Notes under the pieces: generated by a model | The model's input: the letters and a program-made list of their open reading frames with translations, nothing else | The model's database searches: none | Told to the model about the DNA's origin: nothing | Shown: positions 50,524 to 60,080 of the stretch, piece after piece | How positions within the stretch are numbered: position 1 is the stretch's first letter | Layout of the letters: every line of letters starts with the position of its first letter | Program-made: the position numbers and the translations under genes | Assembly (NCBI RefSeq): GCF_937871615.1 | Contig: NZ_CALMPA010000011.1 | Span: forward strand, 1 to 64,000 | Source: an uncultured Sphingomonas sp. | GTDB taxonomy: Bacteria > Pseudomonadota > Alphaproteobacteria > Sphingomonadales > Sphingomonadaceae | Direction: 5' to 3' | DNA: 64,000 bases

Positions 50524-51891
50524 TCAACATTCCACCACGTTCACCGCCAGCCCGCCAAGGCTCGTTTCCTTGTATTTCGAGCGCATGTCCTCGCCGGTCT
50601 GGCGCATCGTCTCGATCACCTGATCGAGGCTGACGATATGCCGCCCATCGCCATGCAGCGCGAGATAGGCGGCGTTGATCGCCTTGATCGCGCCCATCGT
50701 GTTGCGCTCGATACACGGAATCTGCACCAGCCCGCCGATCGGATCGCAGGTGAGCCCGAGGTTATGCTCCATGCCGATCTCCGCGGCATTCTCGATCTGC
50801 GCGTTCGTCCCGCCGAGCGCCGCGACCAGCCCGCCCGCCGCCATCGAACAAGCGACGCCGACCTCGCCCTGGCACCCCATTTCCGCCGCCGATATCGACG
50901 CGCGCTTCTTGTAGAGCATCCCGATCGCCGCCGCCGTCAGCAACAGCCTGCGCACGCCTTCGCGCGTCGCGCCATGAACAAAGGTTTCGTAATAGCGCAG
51001 CACCGCCGGGATCACCCCCGCCGCGCCATTGGTGGGCGCGGTGACGACGCGGCCACCGGCGGCATTTTCCTCGTTCACCGCCAGCGCCCACAGGCTCACC
51101 CATTCGAACACGATGCTGGGGTCGCTGCGCGGACCGCGTTCGAGCAGCTTCTCGCGGATCGCGCGCGCGCGGCGCTGCACCTTGAGCCCGCCGGGCAGTT
51201 CGCCGGTCGCCGCGCAACCGCGCTCGATCGAGCCGCTCATCGCATCGCGCACGCGATCGAGGAACGCGTCGGTCTCCGCATTGTCGCGCCACGCCCGTTC
51301 GTTGGCGCGGACGATATCGGCGATCGCCAGCCCCTCCGCCGCGCCGATCGCGAGCAATTCCGCCGCCGATCCGAACGGATGGCGCGGCTGGCGATTGGCG
51401 CGTTCCGGCTCGGCGCCCTCCTGCCGGATCACGCCGCCGCCGATCGAATAATAACGCCGCACGACCTCGCTGCCGTCGTCGAGTGTCGCGGTGAACACCA
51501 TCGCATTGGGATGCGCAGGGAGGAAGCCGGGGCGGAACAGCAGATCGCCCGCGATATCGAACGCGATTGGCACGCGCCCATCGAGCGCCAGCCGTCCGTC
51601 GGCACCGATCGCCGCGACCAGCCCCTCGATCGCGGCGGGATCGACCGCCTCCGGCGTCTCGCCCGACAGCCCGAGCAGCACCGCGCGATCGCTATGGTGC
51701 CCGCGCCCGGTGAGCGAGAGCGATCCGAACAATTCGCACTGCACCCGCGCCGGCACCAGCCCGGCATCGACGATTTCCCGCGCGAACGCCTTGGCGGCGC
51801 GCATCGGGCCGACGGTATGCGAACTCGACGGGCCGATCCCGATCGTGAACAATTCGGTGACGCTGACCGCAGACGGCTGGTCGGAGGGCAT
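50524..51891 (-). CDS. sdaA: L-serine ammonia-lyase
   Basis: A 455-residue iron-sulfur enzyme deaminating serine to pyruvate. The N-terminal SDH-beta part has FTIGIGPSSSHTVGPMRAAK; the catalytic part contains APTNGAAGVIPAVLRYYE, MGCQGEVGVACSMAAGGL and GLTCDPIGGLVQIPCIERN, in which the Cys residues ligate the [4Fe-4S] cluster. It is the single-chain (type 2) form. The ATG at 51891 is preferred to a TTG at 51912. Confidence 0.96.
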   Translation of the reverse strand: MPSDQPSAVSVTELFTIGIGPSSSHTVGPMRAAKAFAREIVDAGLVPARVQCELFGSLSLTGRGHHSDRAVLLGLSGETPEAVDPAAIEGLVAAIGADGRLALDGRVPIAFDIAGDLLFRPGFLPAHPNAMVFTATLDDGSEVVRRYYSIGGGVIRQEGAEPERANRQPRHPFGSAAELLAIGAAEGLAIADIVRANERAWRDNAETDAFLDRVRDAMSGSIERGCAATGELPGGLKVQRRARAIREKLLERGPRSDPSIVFEWVSLWALAVNEENAAGGRVVTAPTNGAAGVIPAVLRYYETFVHGATREGVRRLLLTAAAIGMLYKKRASISAAEMGCQGEVGVACSMAAGGLVAALGGTNAQIENAAEIGMEHNLGLTCDPIGGLVQIPCIERNTMGAIKAINAAYLALHGDGRHIVSLDQVIETMRQTGEDMRSKYKETSLGGLAVNVVEC

Positions 51892-51956
51892 GAAACGCTT
51901 TCGTTGGAGCAAAGACGCGTCTTAAGGCGGGAGCCGCGCGGGTGGAAGGGCGCGCG

Positions 51957-53273
51957 CTACGGCAAAGGCGTCGCGTCCAGCCGCAGCCGGAGCAGCGCCC
52001 CGCCCGCCGGGCTGCTGCCGGTTTCGAGGCTGCCGCCGCACACGCCAAGGATTCGCTCGACGATCGACAGGCCCAGCCCCGCGCTGTCGCTGCGCGCGGT
52101 ATCTCCCCGTCGAAAGCGTCGCGCGGCGGTATCGCGCGCATCGACCGCGAGGCCGGGGCCATCATCCTCCACCGTCAGGCAACCGTCCGCCGCCGCCGAC
52201 ACGACGATCGCCGAGCCGGGCGGGGTATGGCGCACCGCATTGTCGATCAGGTTGGCGATCGCGATCTGCAACAATTCCGCCACCCCGCGCACGCGACGCG
52301 GTGGCTCGTCCGGCTCCTCGAAGGCGATGCTATGGCCGGAACGATAGACGATCGGCACCATCGCCTCCACCGCGTCGCGCGCGACCGCCACCGAATCGAC
52401 CATGCCAAGCTCGGGATGCAGCCGGTCGATCGCGGCAAGGTCGATCAACTGGCGGATGACGTGATTGGCCTGATCCACCGCGCGCCCGATCTGGTCGCGC
52501 TCGGGCGTCGCCGGAAGCTGCTCCAGCCTAAGCGAGATCAACGCGAGCGGGGTGCGCAGTTCATGCGCGACATTGCCGATGAAATCGCCCTGCGCGCGAT
52601 ACCCCGCCTCCAGCCGACCGAGCGCGCGATTGGTGGCATGGACGAGCGGCATCGCCTCGGTCGGCATCCGCGCCTCCTCGATCCGCGCGTCGAGCCGGGG
52701 CAGGCCGATCGCATCCGCATCGGTCGCCGCGTCACGGAACCTGCCGGTCACATGGCGCAGCACGATGAACGACAGCAGCAGCGACCCGAGCAGCGCCGCG
52801 CCGATCACCCAGGCGAAACGCCGGAGGAAGGAGCGGACCACGTCGTCGACGATTTCTTCGGGATGCGTGCGATCCTGCGCCACCACCACCCATCCGCGCG
52901 CGCCGCTGGCCAGGTTCACCGGGCGGGTGAGCACGTCATAGCGGCCCCAGGTGCCGAATGTCCGCGCCGGCCCATGCGGCAGATCGGCGAGATCGAACGG
53001 CAGCACCCGCGGACGCGCCAGCAGCGCATTTCCCTGCGCATCGAACAGGGCGAAGAAGCGGTTGCCGCGCTCGTGCGACGCCGGCCGTTCCCCCACCGCG
53101 CTGCCGTGCGCGAAGGCGGTGGCCTCGCGCTCGAGCCGAGCGGAGACGAAGGCATTGGCGGTGTCGTTCAACATGCGCGACAGCAGCAGCGGCAGCGCGA
53201 TCGCCACGATCAGGATGATCGCGATCTGCCCGAGGAGCAATTTGCCAAAGAGGGAGCGTGGAAGGCGCGGCAT
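51957..53273 (-). CDS. Membrane sensor histidine kinase
   Basis: A 438-residue kinase. Two membrane segments (LLLGQIAIILIVAIALPLLL; FAWVIGAALLGSLLLSFIVL) flank a ~125-residue periplasmic sensor. DFIGNVAHELRTPLALI holds the phospho-acceptor His, IANLIDNAVRHTPPGSAI is the N box and VEDDGPGL and GLGLSIVERILG are the G boxes. Its start codon overlaps the response regulator stop (TGATG), so the two are a coupled pair. The signal is unknown; the layout resembles QseC/TctE-type kinases. Confidence 0.93.
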   Translation of the reverse strand: MPRLPRSLFGKLLLGQIAIILIVAIALPLLLSRMLNDTANAFVSARLEREATAFAHGSAVGERPASHERGNRFFALFDAQGNALLARPRVLPFDLADLPHGPARTFGTWGRYDVLTRPVNLASGARGWVVVAQDRTHPEEIVDDVVRSFLRRFAWVIGAALLGSLLLSFIVLRHVTGRFRDAATDADAIGLPRLDARIEEARMPTEAMPLVHATNRALGRLEAGYRAQGDFIGNVAHELRTPLALISLRLEQLPATPERDQIGRAVDQANHVIRQLIDLAAIDRLHPELGMVDSVAVARDAVEAMVPIVYRSGHSIAFEEPDEPPRRVRGVAELLQIAIANLIDNAVRHTPPGSAIVVSAAADGCLTVEDDGPGLAVDARDTAARRFRRGDTARSDSAGLGLSIVERILGVCGGSLETGSSPAGGALLRLRLDATPLP

Positions 53274-53941
53274 CAGGCGGTGGATAGCATGTAACCTATC
53301 CCGCGCACCGTCTGCACCTTCACTGCCGCGCAGTCTTCGAGCTTGCGGCGCACGCGATGGACATAAACGTCGACCGCGTTCGAGCCAAGCGCGTCCCCTG
53401 CGCCGAACAGTTGATCGGCCAGCACGCGCTTGGGCACGACATGCCCCGCGCGGCGCATCAGCAGTTCGAGCAGTTCGATCTCGCGCACCGACAGCGACAC
53501 CGGCGCATCGCCCGCGCGCACCTCGCGGCTGCGCGTGTCGAGCGTCAGATCGGCGGCGCGAAGCACATCCTCGACATAGCCGCCCTGCCGCCGCAGCACC
53601 GCCGCCAGCCGGGCGTGCAGCTCGACGAACAGGAACGGCTTGACCAGATAATCGTCCGCGCCGCTTTCTAGCCCGAGCACCCGCATCTCGCCCGTACCGC
53701 GCGCGCTGAGCACGATGACCGGCACGTTGAGGCGCCGCGCGCGCAGACGGCGGAGCAGCGCCAGCCCATCCTCGTCTGGCAGACCGAGATCGAGCACCAT
53801 CGCCGCGTAATCGGTGGTGGTGACAAGCTGTTCGGCATCGCGCGCGGTGGTCGCGATGTCGCACCGGATGTCGCGCCCGAGAAACGCCGCAGCCAGCGCC
53901 TCGGCCAGTTCGGCATTGTCGTCCACGATCAGCAGCCGCAC
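53273..53941 (-). CDS. OmpR-family response regulator
   Basis: A 222-residue regulator: receiver domain MRLLIVDDNAELAEALAAAF, phospho-acceptor Asp in AMVLDLGLPDEDG, lysine in DDYLVKPFLF, and winged-helix output ALGSNAVDVYVHRVRRKLED. It is transcribed first and coupled to the kinase gene. QseB/TctD-like. Confidence 0.94.
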   Translation of the reverse strand: MRLLIVDDNAELAEALAAAFLGRDIRCDIATTARDAEQLVTTTDYAAMVLDLGLPDEDGLALLRRLRARRLNVPVIVLSARGTGEMRVLGLESGADDYLVKPFLFVELHARLAAVLRRQGGYVEDVLRAADLTLDTRSREVRAGDAPVSLSVREIELLELLMRRAGHVVPKRVLADQLFGAGDALGSNAVDVYVHRVRRKLEDCAAVKVQTVRGIGYMLSTA

Positions 53942-54002
53942 GCGCTCACCTCCCGGCTCGAGACCCGCACCGTTCGCTCATCAGGCGCGCACCGCCGCCC
54001 GC

Positions 54003-54536
54003 TCATCGCGATGGCGCGAAGGTTGCGTTCAGCGTGCCGCCACCGGGAAGCTGGCACTGGCCTTCGCCGCCGCCGCCCATCCCGCCGGATGGCCGGATCA
54101 GCGTGAAGCGGCAGCGCATCCGCCCATCCGGGCCAGTGAGATTGGCGAGAACCTTGCCCGAATAATGCGTCAGGAATTCCTGTGACGGACCCCAATAGCC
54201 CCAGCCACCCCAGCCACCCCAGCCGCCGCGCCAGTAACCGCGCCGGCCATAGAAGCCGCCGCCCATCGGCCCCCAGCCGGCCCAGAGCGGGCCGAGATCG
54301 TCGACACGCGTTTCGCTGGTGATCTGGAAGAAGGTGCCGGTATAATTCTGGCCGTTGCTGAGCTGCGCCATCATCTCGCCGGTGCGCGCGCCCTGCGCCT
54401 TCCAGCTAAACGTCGCGGTCAGCCCCGACGCGCCCGAATCGCCCACGCCGGTGCCGGTGGTGGTGCAGCCCGCAAGCGCCCCGGCGGCGATCAGCGCCAC
54501 CAGCGGGAGCACCGGGAATTTCGAAACCGTGGTCAT
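54003..54536 (-). CDS. Gly/Trp-rich predicted lipoprotein
   Basis: A 177-residue protein with a signal peptide and lipobox (VALIAAGALAGC). The middle carries a Gly/Trp/Tyr repeat GYWRGGWGGWGGWGYWGP, and the C-terminus GGMGGGGEGQCQLPGGG. The remainder (SGLTATFSWKAQGARTGEMM ... SGKVLANLTGPDGRMRCRFT) is a small beta-rich domain. Family not recognised. I chose the ATG at 54536, eight bases after AGGAG. It is divergent from rph. Confidence 0.75.
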   Translation of the reverse strand: MTTVSKFPVLPLVALIAAGALAGCTTTGTGVGDSGASGLTATFSWKAQGARTGEMMAQLSNGQNYTGTFFQITSETRVDDLGPLWAGWGPMGGGFYGRRGYWRGGWGGWGGWGYWGPSQEFLTHYSGKVLANLTGPDGRMRCRFTLIRPSGGMGGGGEGQCQLPGGGTLNATFAPSR

Positions 54537-54708
54537 CGCCATCACTCCTGCAACCCCGGTGGCGCGCCTGCCGCGCGCCAGCAGCATATTGTCTCACCCG
54601 ATGCTGACAGGCGCCTTACGCCCTACGGGTTTTCACGCAGGCCCGGCCATTGCCACCGCCCGGCGCACCTCGTAGGGCCGCTCGCCGGAACCACAGGAGA
54701 TTTCAGGG

Positions 54709-55422
54709 ATGCGTCCCAGCGGCCGCGCGGCAGATCAGATGCGCGCAATCACCATCGAACCCCGCTTCACCCGCCATGCGGAAGGATCGGTGCTGATCGG
54801 CTTCGGCGACACGAAAGTGATCGTCACCGCAAGCATCGAGGAACGCGTTCCCCCCTTCCTGCGCGGCAAGGGCCAGGGCTGGGTCACCGCCGAATATGGC
54901 ATGTTGCCCCGCGCCACCCATACGCGCGGCAGCCGCGAGGCGGCAAAGGGCAAGCAATCCGGCCGCACGCAGGAAATCCAGCGGCTGATCGGGCGATCCC
55001 TGCGCGCCGTTACCGATATGGCCGCGCTCGGCGAGCGCCAGATCACGCTCGATTGCGATGTGATCCAGGCCGATGGCGGCACCCGCACCGCCGCCATTTC
55101 CGGCGCGTGGGTGGCGCTCAGGCTCGCGGTCAACGGGTTGCTGCGCGACGGCAAGCTGACGAGCGATCCCATCACCCAGAAGGTGGCGGCGGTGAGCTGC
55201 GGCATCTTCCAGGGCAATCCGGTGCTCGATCTCGATTACGACGAGGATTCGAACGCCGACGCCGACGGCAATTTCGTGCTGCTCGAAAACGGCCATATCG
55301 CCGAAGCGCAGGCCACCGCCGAACACGCCACCTATGACGAGGAATCGCTGCTGCGCCTGCTGCGCCTCGCGCGGATCGGCTGCGGCGAGATCTTCGCGGC
55401 ACAGGCGAGGGCGGTCGCGTGA
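54709..55422 (+). CDS. rph: Ribonuclease PH
   Basis: A 237-residue phosphorolytic exoribonuclease trimming tRNA 3' ends. [78 protein letters not shown] and [20 protein letters not shown] are all family signatures, with the phosphate-site Asp and Arg residues. It overlaps rdgB by GTGA. Confidence 0.97.
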   Translation: MRPSGRAADQMRAITIEPRFTRHAEGSVLIGFGDTKVIVTASIEERVPPFLRGKGQGWVTAEYGMLPRATHTRGSREAAKGKQSGRTQEIQRLIGRSLRAVTDMAALGERQITLDCDVIQADGGTRTAAISGAWVALRLAVNGLLRDGKLTSDPITQKVAAVSCGIFQGNPVLDLDYDEDSNADADGNFVLLENGHIAEAQATAEHATYDEESLLRLLRLARIGCGEIFAAQARAVA

Positions 55423-56045
55423 GCGGCGAAGGCCGGGAGCCGCAGGCGATCCGCAAACTCGCGGCGGGCAAGCTGGTCATCGCCAGCCACAATCCGGGCA
55501 AGGTGCGCGAGATCGCCGAGCTGCTTGCCGGCCACGGGCTGGAGGTGGTTTCGGCCGCCGCACTCGACCTGCCCGAGCCGGAGGAGACCGGCACCACATT
55601 CGTCGCGAATGCCGAGCTGAAGGCGCGCGCGGCGGCGGACCTGTCCGGCCTCCCTGCGCTGGCTGACGATTCGGGGCTGTGCGTTGCCGCACTCGATGGC
55701 GAGCCCGGCATCTTCTCGGCGCGCTGGGCGGGCGAGACGAAGGACTTTGGCGAGGCGATGCGCCGGATCGAGGGCAATCTCGCGCGGATCGACGATGCGC
55801 CGCGCGACGCGCATTTCGTCTGCGCGCTCGCGCTCGCCTGGCCCGACGGCCATGTCGAATGGTTCGAGGGCCGCGTCGACGGCACCCTCGTCTGGCCACC
55901 GCGCGGGGAGAAGGGCTTCGGCTATGATCCGATGTTCCTCCCCGATGGCGGGAGCGAGACGTTCGGCGAGATGGATCAGGCGAAGAAGCACGCGATCAGC
56001 CACCGCGCGGATGCGTTCCGGCAATTGGTAGCGGCGGTGTTCTGA
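55419..56045 (+). CDS. rdgB: dITP/XTP pyrophosphatase (RdgB/HAM1)
   Basis: A 208-residue housekeeping enzyme removing non-canonical purine nucleoside triphosphates. [20 protein letters not shown] at the start, [63 protein letters not shown] and [12 protein letters not shown] are family motifs. The start is a GTG in the overlap with rph. A G/C-block repeat ends the pair. Confidence 0.96.
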   Translation: MSGEGREPQAIRKLAAGKLVIASHNPGKVREIAELLAGHGLEVVSAAALDLPEPEETGTTFVANAELKARAAADLSGLPALADDSGLCVAALDGEPGIFSARWAGETKDFGEAMRRIEGNLARIDDAPRDAHFVCALALAWPDGHVEWFEGRVDGTLVWPPRGEKGFGYDPMFLPDGGSETFGEMDQAKKHAISHRADAFRQLVAAVF

Positions 56046-56050
56046 ATCAC

Positions 56051-56160
56051 CTTAAGCCCCTCCCCTTCAGGGGAGGGGTTGGGGTGGGGCAGTCAAAGGG
56101 ATAGCCTCGGTGAGACATCCCCCACCCCCTACCCCTCCCCTATAGGGGAGGGGCTTTAAG
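56051..56160. repeat. Double hairpin G/C-block repeat (family C, copy 2)
   Basis: CCCCTCCCC-TTCA-GGGGAGGGG (56057-56078) and CCCCTCCCC-TATA-GGGGAGGGG (56132-56153), with GGTTGGGGTGGGGC and CCCACCCCCTACCCC between them, form nested inverted repeats. CTTAAG-like ends (56051 and 56160) close the element. It lies between the convergent rdgB and hydroxybutyryl-CoA dehydrogenase genes and can act as a two-way terminator. Confidence 0.85.
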
Positions 56161-56165
56161 CAGGA

Positions 56166-57035
56166 TCAGCGCGTCGGAACCGGCGCGTCGCCCGAATAAT
56201 CGTAGAAACCGCGCCCGGTCTTGCGGCCATACCAGCCGGCCTCGACATATTTCACCAGGAGCGGCGCGGGGCGGAATTTCGGATCGCCGGTGCCCTCGTG
56301 CAGCACGCGCGTGATCTCAAGGCACGTATCCAGCCCAATGAAATCAGCGAGCGTCAGCGGCCCCATCGGGTGATTGAGGCCAAGCTGGCAGGCGAGATCT
56401 ATGTCGCGGATCGTCGCCACGCCCTCGCCCAGCGCGAAACACGCCTCGTTGAGCATCGGCATCAGGATGCGGTTGACGATGAAGCCCGGCGCATCATTGG
56501 CATGGACCACCTGCTTGCCGAGCGCGCCCGCGAATTCCTCGACGCGCTTCACCGTCGCATCGGCGGTGGCGAGCCCGCGGATCACCTCGATCAGCCCCAT
56601 CACGGGGACGGGATTGAAGAAATGCACCCCGATGAAGCGCGCCGCATCGGGCGATGCCTGCGCCAGCCGCGTGATCGGGATCGAGGAAGTGTTCGACGCG
56701 AGCACCGCATCCTTGCCCAGCACCTTGCTCACTTCGGCGAAGATCGCGCGCTTGATCTCCTCGCGCTCGGTCGCCGCCTCGATCACCAGCGCGCACGGCG
56801 CCATCGCCGCCACGCCATCGACCGGCTCGATCCGCTCCAGCACGCGATCGCGCGTCGCGGCGTCGATCTTCTCTTTCTCCACATCGCGGGCGAGCCGCTT
56901 GGCGATGCCCGCCTTGCCAGCCTCGGCGCGCGCCTTGTCGACATCGGCGAGCAGGACGCGATAGCCCGCCTGCGCGGCGACCTGCGCGATCCCCGCACCC
57001 ATCTGCCCCGCACCGATCACGCCAACTGACTGCAT
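56166..57035 (-). CDS. hbdA: 3-hydroxybutyryl-CoA dehydrogenase
   Basis: A 289-residue NAD(P)-dependent enzyme of fatty-acid or butyryl metabolism. The dinucleotide loop is [56 protein letters not shown] (catalytic His) and [20 protein letters not shown] are family signatures; the C-terminus has [19 protein letters not shown]. It is transcribed alone. The exact chain-length specificity cannot be told. Confidence 0.94.
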   Translation of the reverse strand: MQSVGVIGAGQMGAGIAQVAAQAGYRVLLADVDKARAEAGKAGIAKRLARDVEKEKIDAATRDRVLERIEPVDGVAAMAPCALVIEAATEREEIKRAIFAEVSKVLGKDAVLASNTSSIPITRLAQASPDAARFIGVHFFNPVPVMGLIEVIRGLATADATVKRVEEFAGALGKQVVHANDAPGFIVNRILMPMLNEACFALGEGVATIRDIDLACQLGLNHPMGPLTLADFIGLDTCLEITRVLHEGTGDPKFRPAPLLVKYVEAGWYGRKTGRGFYDYSGDAPVPTR

Positions 57036-57107
57036 CTACGCCTCCATGAATTACGCGGGCTCGCATAGCGGGTTTCGCGCGCCGCGCCAGCCGGGTAGGA
57101 TCGGGCG

Positions 57108-57269
57108 ATGCGCTGTTGCCGGATGATCCCCGCGCTGATCCTGCTCGCCGGCTGCTCCGCCGAGCCGGCGAACGTCACCTCGCGCACCGGCCCCGCCGAA
57201 GTGCGCGAACGCCCGGTCGCGAATAGCAATATGCCGGATGCTCAGCGGCCGAACACGCCCGCGCGATAA
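57108..57269 (+). CDS. Predicted 53-residue lipoprotein
   Basis: MRCCRMIPALILLAGCSAEP and 33 further residues (VTSRTGPAEVRERPVANSNM near the middle). The lipobox LLAGC at residues 12-16 is clear. A weak ribosome site (AGGA) is about nine bases upstream. The frame is open and its 3' end overlaps the convergent motB 3' end by 28 bp. It is below the length usually called. Function unknown. Confidence 0.55.
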   Translation: MRCCRMIPALILLAGCSAEPANVTSRTGPAEVRERPVANSNMPDAQRPNTPAR

Positions 57270-58150
57270 AGCAGGGTGATCGCCACGCGGCGGTTGCGCG
57301 GGTCGCCGGGATCATCGGTGATGATCGGCTCGCGATCGGCGACGCCCTCGATCCGGTTGAAGCGCACCTCGGGAATACCGGCGAGCGCCAGCCGCCGCCG
57401 GGTCGCCTCGGCGCGGCCGGTGGCGAGCGTCCAGTTGTTCATCGCGCGCGGATCGCCATAGGGCACCGAATCGGTATGCCCGCGGATCATGATCGGATTG
57501 CTCGTCTTGCCGATACTGTCGCCGACCATCCCGATCAGTTCAGACGCCGCCGGCTCCAGCACGGTCGTGCCAAGCGCGAACATCGAATAATTGGCGTCGT
57601 CGATCAGATCTATGCGCATCCCGTCCTGCGTCATCACGAAGCGGATATGGCGGGATAGCCTGGCGAGATCCTTGCGCGCGCCGATCTGCTCCAGCACCTT
57701 GCGGCGCAGTTCGGCGAAGTTGCGCCGGTCCTCCGCCGCCACCGCCTCCGGGCTGCGCAGCGAGCCTTTCTTGCCCGCGCCCATCATCTTTCCGCCCGCC
57801 TCATTGTCGATCCGCGCGACGAGCGTTGGGAGGCGCGAATTGCCTTCCTCCGGCCCGGTCTTCTGATCGCTGACGACGGATTTGCCCCCGAACAGGCCCG
57901 AGCCGCCGATGCCGAGCGATTTGGTGTTGAGCACGGTGGGCGCGAAATAGTCCGCGATGCCCTTGCGCTGCTTCTCCGTCGTCGCGCCAAGCAGCCACAA
58001 GAGCAGGAAGAACGCCATCATCGCGGTCACGAAATCGGCATAGGCGACCTTCCACGCCCCGCCGTGGTGGCCGCCATGGCCCTCGATATAGACCTTCTTG
58101 TAGATGATCTTGGGCGGCTGGTTGGTGCCGTGCGGCGCGCGCGCGGGCAT
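57242..58150 (-). CDS. motB: Flagellar motor stator protein MotB
   Basis: A 302-residue protein. A single N-terminal membrane segment is preceded by WKVAYADFVTAMMAFFLLLW, in which the Asp of YADF is the proton-binding residue. The plug region follows, then the OmpA/peptidoglycan-binding domain (GHTDSVPYGDPRAMNNWTLA TGRAEATRRRLALAG) that anchors the stator to the wall. The start at 58150 is the normal short form; the frame runs back to 58171. motA is upstream, 65 bp away. Confidence 0.95.
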   Translation of the reverse strand: MPARAPHGTNQPPKIIYKKVYIEGHGGHHGGAWKVAYADFVTAMMAFFLLLWLLGATTEKQRKGIADYFAPTVLNTKSLGIGGSGLFGGKSVVSDQKTGPEEGNSRLPTLVARIDNEAGGKMMGAGKKGSLRSPEAVAAEDRRNFAELRRKVLEQIGARKDLARLSRHIRFVMTQDGMRIDLIDDANYSMFALGTTVLEPAASELIGMVGDSIGKTSNPIMIRGHTDSVPYGDPRAMNNWTLATGRAEATRRRLALAGIPEVRFNRIEGVADREPIITDDPGDPRNRRVAITLLYRAGVFGR

Positions 58151-58214
58151 TATTCGGCGCCTCTGGCGCACCGGCGTGGTCCGGCGCCGCCCATCGACGT
58201 GAGCCGATCAGGCA

Positions 58215-59078
58215 TCACCGCCCCCGCAAGCCATCGAACACTTCGGCGAAGCCGGGCTGGTTCTTGTGTGCGATGCCGGAGCGCGCGGCCTCGATCACCA
58301 GCGGCTGCGGATGGCCGTGGAGCGAGGCGATGATGATCTGCTTCACCACATTGTAGATCGCGGCATCCGCCTCGATCACCTGCTTCAGCCGGTTGGCGAG
58401 CGGATTGACGATGCCATAGGCGAGCAGCACGCCCATGAAGGTGCCGACCAGCGCCGATCCGATCATCGCGCCGAGGATCGACGGCGGCTTGTCGATCGAC
58501 CCCATCGTCTTGACGATGCCCAGCACCGCCGCGACGATGCCGAGCGCGGGAAGCGCATCGGCCAGGCTGCTCAGCGTGTGCTGCGGCCCCTCCACCTCAT
58601 GGTGATGCGTCTTGATCGCATTATCCATCACCTCCTCCACGGCATGAACGTCAAGCGTGCCGGAGGAGACGACGACGAGCCGCAGCGTGTCCGCGATCAG
58701 GCTGACGAGCGTATGATCGGCGACAAGCCGGGGATATTCGGCGAAGACGGCGGAAGATTTCGGGTCTTCGACATGCGGCTCAAGCGCGATCGGCCCTTCC
58801 ATCCGCAGCATCTTCATCAGCTTCGACACGAGGAAGATCGTGTCGAGATAATCCTGCTTCTTGTATTTCGGGCCTTTGAAGACCTTGCCCAGGCCCGCGC
58901 CCATCGCCTTCAGTTCCTTGCCCGAATTGCCGATGATGAGCGCACCGGCGGCGGCGCCGCCGATAATCAGCATCTCGTGCGGAATGGCTTCGAACACCGG
59001 CCCCAGCGCGCCGCCGGTGATCACGAAGCCGCCGAAAACCATCCCGAGGAGAACAACAAGGCCAATGGCCGGAAACAT
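58215..59078 (-). CDS. motA: Flagellar motor stator protein MotA
   Basis: A 287-residue membrane protein with four hydrophobic segments (FPAIGLVVLLGMVFGGFVIT; ALPALGIVAAVLGIVKTMGS; IGSALVGTFMGVLLAYGIVN) and a large cytoplasmic loop between segments 2 and 3 carrying conserved charged residues for rotor contact. ALVGTFMGVLLAYG is a family signature. With MotB it forms the proton-driven stator. Confidence 0.96.
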   Translation of the reverse strand: MFPAIGLVVLLGMVFGGFVITGGALGPVFEAIPHEMLIIGGAAAGALIIGNSGKELKAMGAGLGKVFKGPKYKKQDYLDTIFLVSKLMKMLRMEGPIALEPHVEDPKSSAVFAEYPRLVADHTLVSLIADTLRLVVVSSGTLDVHAVEEVMDNAIKTHHHEVEGPQHTLSSLADALPALGIVAAVLGIVKTMGSIDKPPSILGAMIGSALVGTFMGVLLAYGIVNPLANRLKQVIEADAAIYNVVKQIIIASLHGHPQPLVIEAARSGIAHKNQPGFAEVFDGLRGR

Positions 59079-59113
59079 CGAGCAACCCCCCAGGGCAAAC
59101 AGAAATCCGATTC

Positions 59114-59150
59114 GTGGTTATCGTGCGTTCGTCGCCATCAGGTTAACCAC
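59114..59150. promoter_or_regulatory. Inverted GTGGTTA/TAACCAC pair upstream of motA
   Basis: GTGGTTA (59114-59120) and TAACCAC (59144-59150) with a 23-nt spacer, 35-70 bp upstream of the motA start. The second arm is in GGTTAACC, similar to a CtrA half-site. Possible promoter element of motAB. Confidence 0.3.
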
Positions 59151-59189
59151 CGTTGTTTTTGGTTGATCGACGCGATGCCACGCGCCGGA

Positions 59190-60080
59190 TCAACGCAGAT
59201 ATTGGAACAGCGACATGCCGGAGAGCTTGGAAAAGCTCGCCTGCGTCGCCTGCAGCACGGTCATCGTCTTTTGCAAATCGGTGATCGCGGTCGAATAATC
59301 GAATCCGTCGACATCGGTGCGCGCAGCCGAACGATCAATCTTCGCGCTTTCGATCTGCCCCGCGACGATATCGACCCGCGCCGCGCGCGCGCCGATCGAC
59401 GCCTGCGTGCCGGTCACCTGATCGGCGACCTTGCGCAGCGTATCAGTCGCGCTCGCCGGGATATCGGTATTGGCGTTGAGCGCGGCGATCATCGCGGTGA
59501 TCGCGGTGCCCAGATCGCTCGTGCCGGTCTTTAGGAAACCCGCGGCGTTGTTGCCCGGCTGCACCGACTGGCCGTCGCCGATCGGGATCGACGCCGCCTC
59601 GCCGCTACCGAAGCCGAGCGAGCCATCGGCATTCTGCACCACCGCCGGTCCGCCCTCGCTGCCGCCGAACAGCGGCCCGCCGCGAATGTCGCTGGCGTTC
59701 GCGGTGGTGAGAATCGTGGTCAGGATATCCTTGAGCTGGCTGGCGACCGCGGCCTTGCCCGCCGGCGTGATCGTGCCGCTTGCCGCCTGGACGAGCAGCG
59801 TCGAAACCTGCTGCAACTGATCGCCGATCTGGCCGAGCGCCGAATCCGATTGCGCCAGCACCGATTTCGCGATCGACACATTGCCGGAATATGCCGTGTC
59901 ATTGGCGTCCGCGCGCGACAGATCCTGCAGCCGCTGCCACGCGAGGCTGTTGTCCGACGGCGCGAGGATGTTGGTCTGCGCGGTGATCTGCTGATTGGCG
60001 CGGGCAACCTGCGCGGTGAGCGAACGCATCGACGCAGCCGAGCGATCATAGAACAGATTGGTGGAAGGAGCGATCGTCAT
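59190..60080 (-). CDS. flgL: Flagellar hook-associated protein FlgL (HAP3)
   Basis: A 296-residue flagellin-like protein joining hook to filament. The N-terminal flagellin-type segment (LFYDRSAASMRSLTAQVARA NQQITAQTNILAPSDNSLAW) and the C-terminal coiled segment (RSAARTDVDGFDYSTAITDL) match FlgL. Its start ATG overlaps the flgK stop (TGATG). It is the last gene of the flagellar operon here. Confidence 0.92.
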   Translation of the reverse strand: MTIAPSTNLFYDRSAASMRSLTAQVARANQQITAQTNILAPSDNSLAWQRLQDLSRADANDTAYSGNVSIAKSVLAQSDSALGQIGDQLQQVSTLLVQAASGTITPAGKAAVASQLKDILTTILTTANASDIRGGPLFGGSEGGPAVVQNADGSLGFGSGEAASIPIGDGQSVQPGNNAAGFLKTGTSDLGTAITAMIAALNANTDIPASATDTLRKVADQVTGTQASIGARAARVDIVAGQIESAKIDRSAARTDVDGFDYSTAITDLQKTMTVLQATQASFSKLSGMSLFQYLR

